From: Siphonodentalium dalli
Taxonomy: Eukaryota > Mollusca > Scaphopoda > Gadilida > Siphonodentaliidae
DNA length: 64,000 nt
NCBI GenBank assembly: GCA_032622095.1
Contig: CP136069.1
Coordinates: 15,050,450-15,114,449, forward strand
Reading direction: 5' to 3'
Shown piece after piece: positions 47,020 to 58,144 of this stretch. The notes under the pieces were generated by a model, which did no database searches, was not told the DNA's origin, and worked only from the letters and a program-made list of their open reading frames with translations. Every line of letters starts with the position of its first letter. Within the stretch, counting starts at the first letter, position 1. A program made the translations under genes and the position numbers.

Positions 47020-48510
47020 AAAAAAATGGGCCACCTTGAAAATGTCCTTGAATCCAAGATGGCCGCCAAAATAAAAAATGGCCGCCATAAGGCCAATTTT
47101 CTTATCATGTGTCGCATTGATGGTGTTGAAGTTGAAGTTGAAGTTGAAGTTGAAGTGAAACCTTGATATATGCATGACTAAACTGTTGTCAGGTGATGTC
47201 TTGATAAAAACACTAACAAACCAACCATATTGATGATGATTTTGATCCAAAATGGCCACCAAAATCCAAAATGGCCGCCATAATACCAATTTTCCTATCA
47301 TGTGTAATGTTGCTGGGACTGAAAGTTAGTCTTATCAGCATAAAACATTTATGTATGTATGTCTTAATTGTTCTTAAATGATCAGTTAATAAAATAACTA
47401 ATAACTTTACCAAATTAAGGTTGGATGTTATTTCAAAATGGCCGCCAAAATACAAAATGGCCACCATATGGTCAATTTTTCAATCATTTGTAATGTTTCT
47501 GCAACTGAAATTAGTCTTAGCAACATGAAACATTGATGTAAGTATGTATGTATTAATAGTTCTTAGATGATGAATTAATGAAAACAAGTAATAAATTGAC
47601 CACAAAAAGGATGATTGTTATTTCAAAATGGCCGACAAAATCCTAAATGGACGCCATATGGTAAATTTTCCTATTTTTGTTATGTTGCTGGGACTGAATG
47701 TTAGTCTTAGCGGCATGAAACATTGATGTATGTATGTTTTAATTTTTCTTAAATGATGAAATAATAAAATAACTAATAAATTGACCACATTAAGGATTGA
47801 TGTTATTTCAAAATGGCCGCCAAAGTCCAAAATGGCCGCAATATGGCCAATTTTTTCAATCCTGTGAAATGTTGCTGCGACTGGAAGTCAGTCTTATCAG
47901 CGTGAAACATTGATGTTGTATGTCTAAATTGTTATTAGATGATGAATTGAAAAAAAAACTAAAGGATGAATGTTATTTCAAAATGGCAGCTAAAATCCAA
48001 AACGGACGCCATATGGTCAATTGTCCTATCGTGTGTTATGTTGCTGGGACTGAAAGTTAGTCTTAGCAGCATGAAACATTAATGCATGTATGTCTTCATT
48101 GTTCTTAGATGATGAATTGATAAAAAAAAAAAAAATTGACCAAAAAAGGATGAATGTTATTTCAAAATGGCTGCTAAAATTCAAAATGGCCACCATAAGG
48201 CCAATTTTGTATGTCTAAATTGTTCTCAGATGATGAATTTAATTTAATAAAACATAATCAAATGACCGCATTAATAATGAATATTATTTCAAAATGGCCA
48301 CCAATATCCCAAATGGGAACCATGTGGTCAATTTGTTCTAACAAGTGTAATGTTGCTGGAACTGAAAATTAGTCTTATCAGCATGCCACTTTGATGGATG
48401 TATGTCTTAATTGTATTTGGATTATGAATCAGTAAAAAAAACTGATAAACTGGCCATATTAGTGATGAAAGTTATTTCAAAATGGGCACCATGATCCAAG
48501 TTGGCTACCA
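47020..48510 (+). repeat. Left tandem array of the 8.5-kb element
   Basis: Roughly eight units of about 165-190 bp. Each has a doubled AAATGGCCGCCA motif, CCAATTTTCCTATCATGTGT, TGCTGGGACTGAAAGTTAGT, AGCATGAAACATTGATG and GATGATGAATTAAT. Decay increases to the right. A (GTTGAA)n hexamer run lies at about 47127-47157. Confidence 0.85.
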
Positions 48511-48839
48511 TAAGGCTACGTCATTGCTGCATTTGTGATTGAAAACCCATGTAATCGTGATTAAAAATACACCAATGATGGCCACTCATACATTATGTGG
48601 AAACTAGTAAGTGACAATATGTTGTAGAAAACATCTCGTGAACACCGATACATGGTAATACATCATGAAATACACTTTGTACTGACTGCATGGTCGTCAT
48701 ATATAAAATTATTTGACAAGTGGAATGTGGTTGTCTAAGTAATTTCTTTCACTTCCATCCTATGCCATGCCAGTTATAATGAGTTTATATAATGTGTAGA
48801 ATCAGAGAACAATCACCTCCCTTTTGGAAAAGAAACTGC

Positions 48840-50188
48840 TTAAGGGTGGATACACACATGCATGTAATGTCTGTATGTAAAATACATGTATTTTACATGG
48901 CCACACCAATACTTAACAAAATTAATCACCTGCGCGCGAGAGGTCAATTTCACCAGTGAGTAGTTATAAGCCATTATCAAACAAACTGCCATCAAGAAAT
49001 TTCAGGCCAGTCATAAACATGTCTTCTTTCATGGATGCCGAAATGAGTAATTCTTGTCTGATATATGTTGCTGTTTTTCACGAGTTATAATTCATTTCGA
49101 AAAGTGGATTAGAGCCGGTTGATTTTATACTTGATTTGTTTCTGTCATTTCTTGGAAACAGGGTCATCCAAAACAAAAATAAAATATGCAGAATTCTTTT
49201 ATAGGATGATACCGGCTTGTTGAGATTTCTCTGTTAATTTGAGAGCAATTGGGATTGTAAGTATTCATTATAGCGCCAAAAAATAATGCAGGTACAGCGT
49301 TGAAATTAAAATGAGTGACCCCCCCCCCCCCTCCCCATTTATATATATGTTTCTCAAGCCAAAGGTTGAACAAGCTCCTAACTGTCACAAGCTTGAATTA
49401 AAACATTTTCGACCATAACCCATGATTGGGGGAGGGGCTGATTCTCGAAAGCTTCCAATAACTAAGGGAGTTAATTGAATGTATCAGTCGGGATTATCTG
49501 GGCAAGAATTACAATATTATGTTTTACTTAAATATTCCATAGTTGTAAATTTTGCGTATACATGTATAACTGTATAACACAAGAGAGGAAAGGTGATATA
49601 GTTGGGAACTCGTAGCTAGGCAACCCTTTCGCCGAATGAAGACAAACAGCAACACCATGCATTCAAATTGAAAGCTGTATAATATGTTCATAATTATATG
49701 AATAGCATAAATAGCTGCATATTATATTAATCACTCGTAGAAAACAGACACGACAGACATGACTACGATATTTATAAAGCAGGGTGTCAGGACTCAGGGT
49801 GCTGCATGCATACCCCCGTCGAGGAAATATGCAATGGTGAATTCGGTAACTTCTGAGATAATATAGCTCCCCGTGCATGTTGGGGGTCATAGCCCCCTGC
49901 TTTGGGGAAGAGACCATCACTGGTATTAACATCAATAGAAGGCTGACAATGATTTAAACAGAACGTCGACCATTTGAGTTATCGCGCGAATAATTATTTT
50001 AAGCGGCCTGACGACTTCGTCCCAGTCAACGGCTCTTCAGCGGTTCAGAGTTTAACTCACTGTGGTCAAACACAGTCGCAATGATTGGGCTGTCAGCGGA
50101 CACATATTACACGGTGTGTATGATCCATGTAAAACGCAAAATACACGATATTTACAGAGATTACATGCATGTGTGTATCCACCCTAAG
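48840..50188. mobile_element. Nested ~1.35-kb inverted-repeat element
   Basis: The left end TTAAGGGTGGATACACACAT and the right end ATGTGTGTATCCACCCTAAG are inverted. The left arm contains the 20-bp perfect palindrome at 48877-48896. A C-run lies at about 49319-49332. No gene seen inside. Confidence 0.65.
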
Positions 50189-50580
50189 AGTCGATACACA
50201 CTTGCATGTAATTTCTGTATGTAAAATTCATGTATTCCATGTATTTTACATGGTCACACCAATCATTGATAGCATTAGTCTCCTACGCGCGATCGGACAA
50301 TTCCAATAGGCGAGACCAATGAGTACTTATAAGCCATTATCAAACTAACTGCTATCAAGAAATTTCAGGCCAGTCATAAACATGTCTTCTTTCATGGATG
50401 CCGAAATCCTGTCTGATATCTGTTGCTATTTTTCACGAGTTTTAATTCATTTCGAACAGTGGATTTGAGTCCGTCGATTTTATACTTTATTTGTTTCACG
50501 TCATTTCGTGGAAACAGGGTCATCCAAAATAAAAATAAAATGTGCAAAATTTGAAGCTCTTTTAGGAATATTGTGATGAA
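50189..50580 (+). repeat. Direct copy of 48842-49205
   Basis: Begins right after the nested element. It repeats its first ~370 bp in the same order: GATACACAC, TTATAAGCCATTATCAAAC, ATCAAGAAATTTCAGGCCAG, AACATGTCTTCTTTCATGG and GGAAACAGGGTCATCCAAAA. The pair gives a 1.35-kb direct repeat. Confidence 0.8.
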
Positions 50581-50917
50581 CGATTGTTTAATGTCCCACT
50601 CACTGACTCCCAATTTGATCTCGAACCCGAACGTCTCTCTGGCTCCACATTTTGGAAGCGCTATATCAATGCACATGGAGATCGACTAACTCGTCCATGG
50701 TGTATGAGCGTTTGGGCACCGCATATATCAGAACAGGTTGTCTTCGATGAACAAAGGGTTTTTTATTAACAGTCCAATTTTCTTATGACTGATATCTTCA
50801 GATAATTCATTTTCTGGATTCTATGTAGAAGCTGCTGACATAACGCATGTGGTTAACCTTCGTCTATACCATGTTTGAGACGGCCTAATAAGCCTTTGCA
50901 CGGGGTCGTGGTCATAT

Positions 50918-51092
50918 TGGATCCATACAGCCCCGTTCCGTTTGTTTTTAGTGCTACAGGTCAAAGTTCTGGAGTAGCATTCCATAGATGGAGCTTTTGA
51001 ATTTTCATGAATTCCAAACATAGAATGCTACTCCAGAACTTTGACATGTAGCACTAAAAATGGAACGGGGCTGGGTGGATGGATCCAATAAG
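50918..51092. repeat. Hairpin, family E, independent copy
   Basis: Arms of ~75 bp with TTGGATCCAT and AGCCCCGTTCC outside, and GGTCAAAGTTCTGGAGTAGC with its complement inside. It shares the inner core with the three copies in the triplication but has different outer sequence. Confidence 0.8.
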
Positions 51093-51499
51093 GCTGTGAG
51101 TCAGTGATAAGGCATATTTGAGCGAAGGCGTATGTCAGAAGGATCAATCTCATACTATGTTCCATGCTCTATCCATGACATTATAAGAAGTTTGCTGTTG
51201 ATGGCCTCTTCAGCACGAACGAAGATGTGCTGCAATTCAAGGTTGTCAATTATCGCCAACATTCTCTCCCTATAGGACTTGATCACACTGCCATTTTTGG
51301 GAAGAGGTATGGCAGGTAAAGTGGTGTTCTCAATGAATATTATCGTCATAATTGTTTTAGTCTCTGATCCAATTTGACACGAGAAAATGAAATTAAATAC
51401 AAAAGATAGATAGAATGAAGAAATTTTGAATGTACAAAATATACATGTACAGCGAGCGCCATAATGAATATTTTCATCATCACCGTGATCATCACCGGG

Positions 51500-52407
51500 A
51501 ACATGTCTCTATTCCGAAGGTTCGCTATTCCGAAGGTTCACTAATCCGAAGGTTCACTAATCCGAAGGTTCACTATTCCGAAGGTTCACTATTCCGAAGG
51601 TTCGCTATTCCGAAGGTTTTTGTTATTTTAAAAGTTAATTCTATATTCTAAAGTATTGAGAGGGTTCTTTAGTACGAAGACCCTTTTTATGAAGGAAATA
51701 ACTTAAAACATTAAAAAAATTAATGTGATTTTTGTTTTCGTGGGTTTCCTTGAGATTTAACCCTTTGGCGAGTTGAACGACATATATGTCGTCTATCGGC
51801 TGAGGACTAAAACGACATATATGTCGTTTTAGGAAGTACGTGTTATTTTACGTAGACATAAATTCAATAAATCATCTGATTTATAAATGATTTACATAGG
51901 AGTTATTTTGATTAATATAATGTCCCAAATGCTAAAGGCGGACTATAACAGTGGGGCTCTTACGGTCAATCAATACTGGAGCGCTATAACTTACTGTATA
52001 GCAGAATACCGCTGAATGGACCTAACTGCAATTCTGACTTTGTTTTGATTTTAATGTTAATGTTTCTTTCAAGTACAGATTGCCAGTTCGGGTAGAATGC
52101 ATCTCTAACTCGTAGTTTATTTCAGTCATTGTGTTTTCAACTTTCTATAATATTAAAATGATAAACTGATACTGTCTTCTTGCTATTAATAACCGACATC
52201 TGGGACAACTTAGATATTAGATTGGGGTGTATATCTGTACGGGGGCGCAAATTTTGATTCATTTCTGGCTAAAAACTCCCATAATAGAAAACCTTCGGAA
52301 TAGCGAACCTTCGGAATAGTGAACCTTCGGATTAGTGAACCTTCGGATTAGTGAACCTTCGGATTAGTGAACCTTCGGAATAGCGAACCTTCGGAATAGA
52401 GAACCCT
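51500..52407. mobile_element. ~0.9-kb element with 16-bp tandem arrays as inverted ends
   Basis: Left array 51511-51620 is about seven units of TTCACTATTCCGAAGG. Right array 52286-52405 is the same in reverse. Individual units carry matching ATT/AAT and CGC/CAC variants at mirrored positions. Both outer flanks are ATCATCACC-rich. The interior (51.66-52.26 kb) has no ORF and contains a doubled ACGACATATATGTCGT palindrome near 51778-51827. Confidence 0.8.
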
Positions 52408-53290
52408 ACCCATCATCACCAATTTCATTGTCATAATAATAATCATCGGTATCATCACCACCACATATAATCAATGTCGTCGCGATCTTCATCATATCGT
52501 CAGGTGTCTGGTATATATAAGTCCCTCGGCTTGCCCTATACAGCCAACATTATTTTTTACATCCGATTGAGCTTCAGATGTCTCTCTTGTTTGACATCTA
52601 GTATACTAGTAACTTAAACATTTAAACTTTCCACATTCCTTATCGCTCCATTGGCTGTAAGATATGACATTATCCCCTCTCCGCGTTGAGCTACAGTGTC
52701 AGTGACACTTCATTTTATTAACTCGTTGACTAAGAACAATTAAAGATGGTCTATCTCTTTGTAAGCACGTGGTATATAGTCTCCATGGTATAATACATTA
52801 TATATGTATTGAAGATCCACTCTTCTATCGATTAATATTGATTATATTTTGATCATGTTCTGCTATAAACTGATAATAAACATGTGTGATCGTTTATCTA
52901 ACCACCAATAGTTACTGTTAACAGAGACCAGAAATGGCATTGTGAAATTTTTTCATAAATAAACGTTAATTAGACTCATTATCGCATATAGATATGGAAT
53001 ACAACAAACAATCAATCTGGGACATTTGACGTTCGGTGCAATGGGTAAACTCGAATAATCGCTACCTGATATCGTCTGAACGGTCTGTTCTAAAATAGTA
53101 ACAAATGTATGTCCCATTTAATCATCGCATAACAAATTATTACAAATAAAATCAAAATCAATTGATAGTTCTATACATTTCCGAACAGATGTGTTATATT
53201 CATAATTATTATTTTATACCCATGAAACTATATAAAACTTGTTATATGAAGAGATAGACCATCGTTAAGACATACATACATCAATATTTC
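52408..53290. other. No gene seen; dispersed repeat fragment
   Basis: A segment at 52595-52720 (ACATCTAGTAT, CTTTCCACATTCC, GCTCCATTGGCTGTAA, ACACTTCATTTTATT) matches 61050-61160 and partly 62185-62235. The rest is AT-rich with no exon signature. Confidence 0.5.
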
Positions 53291-53299
53291 ATGCTGATA

Positions 53300-55400
53300 A
53301 GACTAAATTTCAGTTCCAACAACATAACACATGATAGGAAAATTTACCATATGGTGTCCGTTTTGGATTTTGGCAGCCATTTTGAAATAACATCAATCCT
53401 TAATGTGGTCAATTTATTAGTTGTTTTTATTAATTCATCATTTGGGATTTTTGCAGCCATTTTGAAATAAAATTCATTATTAATGTGATAAATTTTTTTA
53501 ATTAATTAATAATTTAAGAACAATTAAGACGTATACATACATACATTTTTCATACTGATAACACTAATTTTCAGTCACAGCAATATTACACATGTTAGGA
53601 ATATTGAACATATAGTGACCATTTTGGATTTTGGCGGCCATTTCGAAATAATATTTATTATCAATGTGGTCATTTTATTAGGTTTTTTATATTAATTCAC
53701 CATCTAAGAACTCTTAAAACATACATACATCAAGGTTTCATGCTGACAAGGCCAACTTTCAGTCCCAGCATTTACACATGATAGGAAAATTAAACAAATT
53801 GCGGCCATTTTGGATTTTGGTGGCCATTTTGAAATAACATTCATTATCATTGTGGTCAACTATTTAGTTTTGTTATTAATTCATCATGTAAGAACAATTA
53901 AGACATACACACATCACTGTTTCATGCTGCTAAGACTAACTTTCAGTCACAGCAACATTACACATGACAGGAAAATTGGCCTTATGGTGGCCATTTTGGA
54001 TGTTGGTGGCCATTTTGAACTAACATTCATCATTAATATAGTTAATTTATTAGTATCAGTTATTAAGTCATCATCTAAGAACAATTAAGACGTACATACA
54101 TCAATGTTTCATGCTGAAAAGACTAACTTTCCGACCCAGCAACATATGCAACAATGATAGGAAAATTGGCTTTATGGCCTGTTATGGCGGCCATTTTGGA
54201 TTTTGGTGGCCATTTTGAAATAACATTAATCATTAATGGTGGTTATTATATTAGTTTTTTTTTATTATTAATTCATCATCTAAGAATAATTAAGACGTAC
54301 ACACATCAATGTTTTATGCTTATAAGACTATCAGTCCCAGCAACATTACACATGCTAGGAAAATTGGCCTTATGGTGGCCATTTTGGATTGTGGTGGCCA
54401 TTTTTGATCAAAATCATCATCAATATGGTTGTTTTGTTAGTGATTTTATCAAGTTATCATCTGACAACAGTTTAGTCATGCATATATTAAGGTTTCATGC
54501 TGATAAAACCTAAATTCAGCACCATCAATGTGATACAAGATAGGAAAATTGGCCTTATGGCAGCCATTTTGGATTTTGGCGGCCATTTTGAAATAAATTC
54601 ATCATTAATGTGGTTAATATAATAGTTTTTTTGATTAATTCATCATCTAAGAATAATTAAGATGTACATACATCAATGTTTCATGCTGATAAGACTAACT
54701 TTCAGTCCAAGCAACATTACACGTGAAAGGAAATTGGCCTTATGGTGGCCATTTTGGATTTTGGCTGCCATTTTGGATCAAAATCATCACCAATATGGTT
54801 GGTTTGTTAGTGTTTTTATCAAGTTATCATCTGACAACAGTTTAGTCATGCATATATTAAGGTTTCATGCTGATAAAACCTAAATTCAGCACCATCAATG
54901 TGATACAAGATAGGAAAATTGGCTTATGGCAGCCATTTTGGATTTTGGCGGCCATTTTGAAATAAATTCATCATTAATGTGGTTAATATATTAGTTTTTT
55001 TTATTAATTCATCATCTAAGAATAATTATTATGTACATACGTCAATGTTTCGTGCTGATAAGACTAACTTTCAGTCCCAGCAACATAACACATGATAGGA
55101 AACTTGGCCATATGGAGGCCATTTTGGATTTTGGTGGCCATTTTGGATCAAAATCATCATCAATATGGTTGGATTGTTAGTGTTTTTATCAGGCTATTAT
55201 CTGACAACAGTTTGGTCATGCATATATTAAGGTTTCATGCTGATAAAACCTAAATTCAGCACCATCAATGTGATACAAGATAGGAAAATTGGCCTTATGG
55301 CGGCCATCTTGGATTTTGGCAGCCATCTTGGATTCAAAAACATTTTCAAGGTGGCCAATTTTTTTATTTTGAATTGTAATGATCATTATATCCAAAAACA
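53300..55400 (-). repeat. Right tandem array of the 8.5-kb element
   Basis: About a dozen units in the opposite orientation to the left array, seen on the plus strand as GGCGGCCATTTTGGATTTTGG, TTTCATGCTGATAAGACTAA and CATCATCTAAGAACAATTAAG. It is longer than the left array (2.1 versus 1.5 kb). Sub-blocks with GATCAAAATCATCATCAATA recur three times, which points to unequal exchange after insertion or within the progenitor. Confidence 0.85.
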
Positions 55401-55456
55401 TTCTGAAAAGTTTGACAACAAATTTTTTTAGATTGTTCTTGACTCGCACCAGTCTA

Positions 55457-55652
55457 ATAAGTTCAATCCATGAATGTCACCTTCATTGTTACTATAGCCA
55501 CCCTTATTGTGATTTAAGTCTGACAAATAACCAGTAATTATGGGTGAGACCACCGGAAGCGGATGATCGACGTCATCTTTCTTGGCGACAACGTCAACAA
55601 GAATAGTTCCGGCTTGTATTCCACTAGAGATATACACTACTATGTATTCAAT
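55457..55652 (-). pseudogene. Candidate middle exon, unit 3, cut by insertion
   Basis: The protein matches the unit 2 middle exon up to ...IHGLNL and then runs into element sequence (LDWCESRTI). One silent difference from unit 2. If the weak internal donor is used, the break lies in the intron and the exon is intact. Confidence 0.3.
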
Positions 55653-56086
55653 GGCTGTGATTCCGTTGAGTAGATGTGACTGTCCTCCATTTATTCAATC
55701 GATTCCGAACAAGTTCTTGGTAACTCATCGTTTAATTGTGGTGCATGTACACTCACCACTAATGAAAAAGCTATGATTTACAAGGAAAAATCGATTTTCT
55801 TTAAAAGAAGGTTCAATATATTGCCGACTAAATGTGCTTTCTTTCAGTAAACATAACACCAGTAACAATATTTTTGGTCTAACTAGAGAAAAGGCATGAA
55901 AATATAGAATGTTCGTGGAATACACCAGTAAACATCGTGAAAAATCGTCCGACTGACGACATTTGGTCAGAATGTTTGAGCAAACAAATGTGAGTTTGGA
56001 CACATGTGAGATATCATCTTGTATAAAAAATAGTGTAGCATATGCTCGTCGTTGCCAAAATAATATGTAATATCGTAGTTTATTAC

Positions 56087-56129
56087 CTTTTTCGTCGTTT
56101 CTTGGCACACTTTCTCTATCCGCCGCCAT
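56087..56129 (-). CDS. Candidate exon 1, unit 3
   Basis: ATG at 56129, MAADRESVPRNDEK, donor G|GTAATA at 56086. Identical to units 1 and 2. Confidence 0.5.
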
Positions 56130-56591
56130 TTAAAATCGTGGTACTCATCAACTCGAAACCACGTGATTCCCCACCGTGATAATAACATATATACAATTGA
56201 CAACAGTATTGACAATAAAATAGAATAATATCGTTGATTGATTGGAAAGGGCATTAAACAACAAGCCCAAGGGCTTTTGTTAAGTTTGCTCCCCTTTTGT
56301 TTCGCGCCCACTTTTCATTAAGTGTAGAGGGGGTCGGACGGGAAGGAATGGAAATAAAATAATAATATAGCATTTGGTGATGTAATGAGAGGCAGGGGAG
56401 AGAGAGATAAAGAGAGGGGAAATAGAGCGAAAAAAGAAAGAGAGAGAGGGAGAGAGAGAAATAGAAAGAGAAAGATATAGAGAGTGAGACTGTCTTGGTA
56501 ACGTGAGGATGTGATTCAGTTGGAGCTGATTGGTTACATATAATATTGTTTATTTCATTGCTACGCCCGTCGCCGTGTGATGTCAGACGAT

Positions 56592-57013
56592 CTGACATGG
56601 TTTTTGATAATAAAGAGCGTTTATACCATTGTGTGTGATTAACCAATATAATTGCGCTGTGTTATGTAAACAGAATCACATCTTATGTAAACGAGCAGGC
56701 TCTTGTTTACGTACATCACCGTACGTCTTGACGACAATATAGTATTACAAATATTTCGTAATAAATATGTTTTTCAATGTTTGATACGAATAATGGCTTT
56801 TCGTGGATATGTTCAGATTATCGCAACACCGCGAAAAAGACAATTAAAATTATAACGGTACTTTTTGTTAAAGGCATGGGCGATATGATGGTGTACGTAA
56901 ACAAGAGCCTGCTCGTGTTACAGAAGTTGTGCTTCTGTTTACATAACACAACGCAATTATATTGGTTAATCACACAAAAATGATATAAACGCTCTTTATT
57001 ATTTCCATGTCAG
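56592..57013. mobile_element. MITE, unit 3 copy
   Basis: Third copy of 40256-40679. It is followed within ~270 bp by CATCAGTTTGCCC, CAGCAGGACC and CTTGACCAGGGGTG (57280-57350), the same blocks that follow the interior-like segment at 25.9 kb. Confidence 0.8.
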
Positions 57014-57689
57014 GAAAACAGTAACAAATAACGCTTTTTATATTTACCATATCCGGATCTAAACAAAAGCCAGGAAACGTAATGTTTTTTGCGTTTGTTT
57101 ACATAACAAAGGGGAACATTGACAATAACATACTGTTTATGCCATATTTCTGATTGGCATCAGAACAAAGTCTGTCTATATCTTACTATTCCTTCTGTTT
57201 ATGACGGTTTTTGACGGAGGTGAATGTTTTAACAGCATACCACCGCCAACGCCGCCCGTATCTTTAACAGCATCAGTTTGCCCTAACATCATCAGAGCAA
57301 TTCAGCAGGACCCAAGCACATCATAGTAGATTAGCAGAACCACTTGACCAGGGGTGATACATGTATATATTTATTCTAGTCCGAATTGTCTAACTTTGAT
57401 GTAAAATTGTTGTCATTATATTAAACAAATTCCACCACCGTCTGTTCTCATTATCCCTATGATCATTGTAATCACCGAACACTGTTCAGTTTCTCAATGT
57501 ATTGATTAGTCACACTAATTTGACATTCCGGTGTGTCAGCAAGTGGGGAACACACCAAACAATGACTTGTGATTGTTATGATAATACCTGGGGAATATTT
57601 TAATATTCCACAGTTATTGTTAAAATAATCCACCGTAATTGTTTAAATAATGCACTGTTATTGTTACCAGTGGGTAATCGGCTGGATAT

Positions 57690-58144
57690 TCACAGTATAT
57701 AAACCCTACAAACATTAAATCGGAAGTCGTTTTCGAAAAATGCTATTTATAGAACGTAAATGTGACAGAAATATCACAACAACACCACAAATTTAAGGTT
57801 TCCGACGGACACACGGTCGCAACACATCTATAAACGTAATTATAAATTGTACATACACATTTTCCGATCGTAAGCGGGCTCCATTTGAGCCAAAGACTCT
57901 GTTTAATAGATAAAAGCGGCATTTGATCACTTCAGAAAAAACATTTCTCGCAAAAATTCCCTCTTCAAATGTCATTTTAACACAAAGCCAGCATCTGTCG
58001 GAAACCCCACTATATTGCAACGGAAAGGCCGTTATGTGTGCAACATACATGGACATGCCCTTGGCTCGAGTTTATTCACAATTTAAAAGTAGAGAGTATT
58101 TATTTGGACACCCCACTCGTCAGTCTATGTACGCCTAGTTGTGT
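57690..58144 (+). repeat. ~450-bp inverted repeat, left arm
   Basis: Reverse complement of 63286-63735. Shared landmarks are CAAACATTAAATCGGAAG, AACGTAAATGTGACAGAAAT, CAAATGTCATTTTAACACA, GGAAAGGCCGTTATGTGTG, GGACATGCCCTTGGCTCGAG and GTCTATGTACGCCTAGTTG. The minus-strand open frame at 57793-58056 is broken in the other arm, so I treat it as non-coding. Confidence 0.85.

Larger units (their letters stand above)
46929..55456. mobile_element. 8.5-kb inverted-repeat element with tandem-array termini
   Basis: Ends TAGACAGGTGC and GCACCAGTCTA are imperfect inverted repeats flanked by ATA (46926-46928 and 55457-55459). Unit 2 has the uninterrupted sequence with a single ATA at 43051-43053, so the insertion is defined by an empty site. 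The ~90 bp inside each end match as inverted repeats (TGTCAAACTTTT, AATACAATTCAAAATAAAAA). They then pass into two ~180-bp-unit arrays in opposite orientation. The centre holds nested elements and no transposase that I can read, so the element is probably non-autonomous. Confidence 0.88.
45301..57067. repeat. Tandem triplication, unit 3, split by an 8.5-kb insertion
   Basis: Left part 45301-46928 and right part 55457-57067 together match unit 2 and end at CCGGATCTAAACAAA. Beyond this, units 1 and 2 continue with TGAGGCGGTTATTTC but unit 3 does not. The left part lacks a ~45-bp segment near 46823 that unit 2 has. Confidence 0.85.

Noticed and set aside
46954-47301. Open frames of 80-120 codons inside the AAATGGCCGCCA arrays (also 53810-54513).
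   Set aside because: They change frame from unit to unit and encode array sequence. There is no sign of selection for coding.
51511-51620. Regular 16-bp repeats that could suggest a CRISPR array.
   Set aside because: Units are directly tandem without unique spacers, the array has an inverted partner at 52286-52405, and the genome is eukaryotic.
57793-58056. An 87-codon minus-strand ORF in the left 450-bp arm.
   Set aside because: The right arm copy has stops and frameshifts in the same frame.
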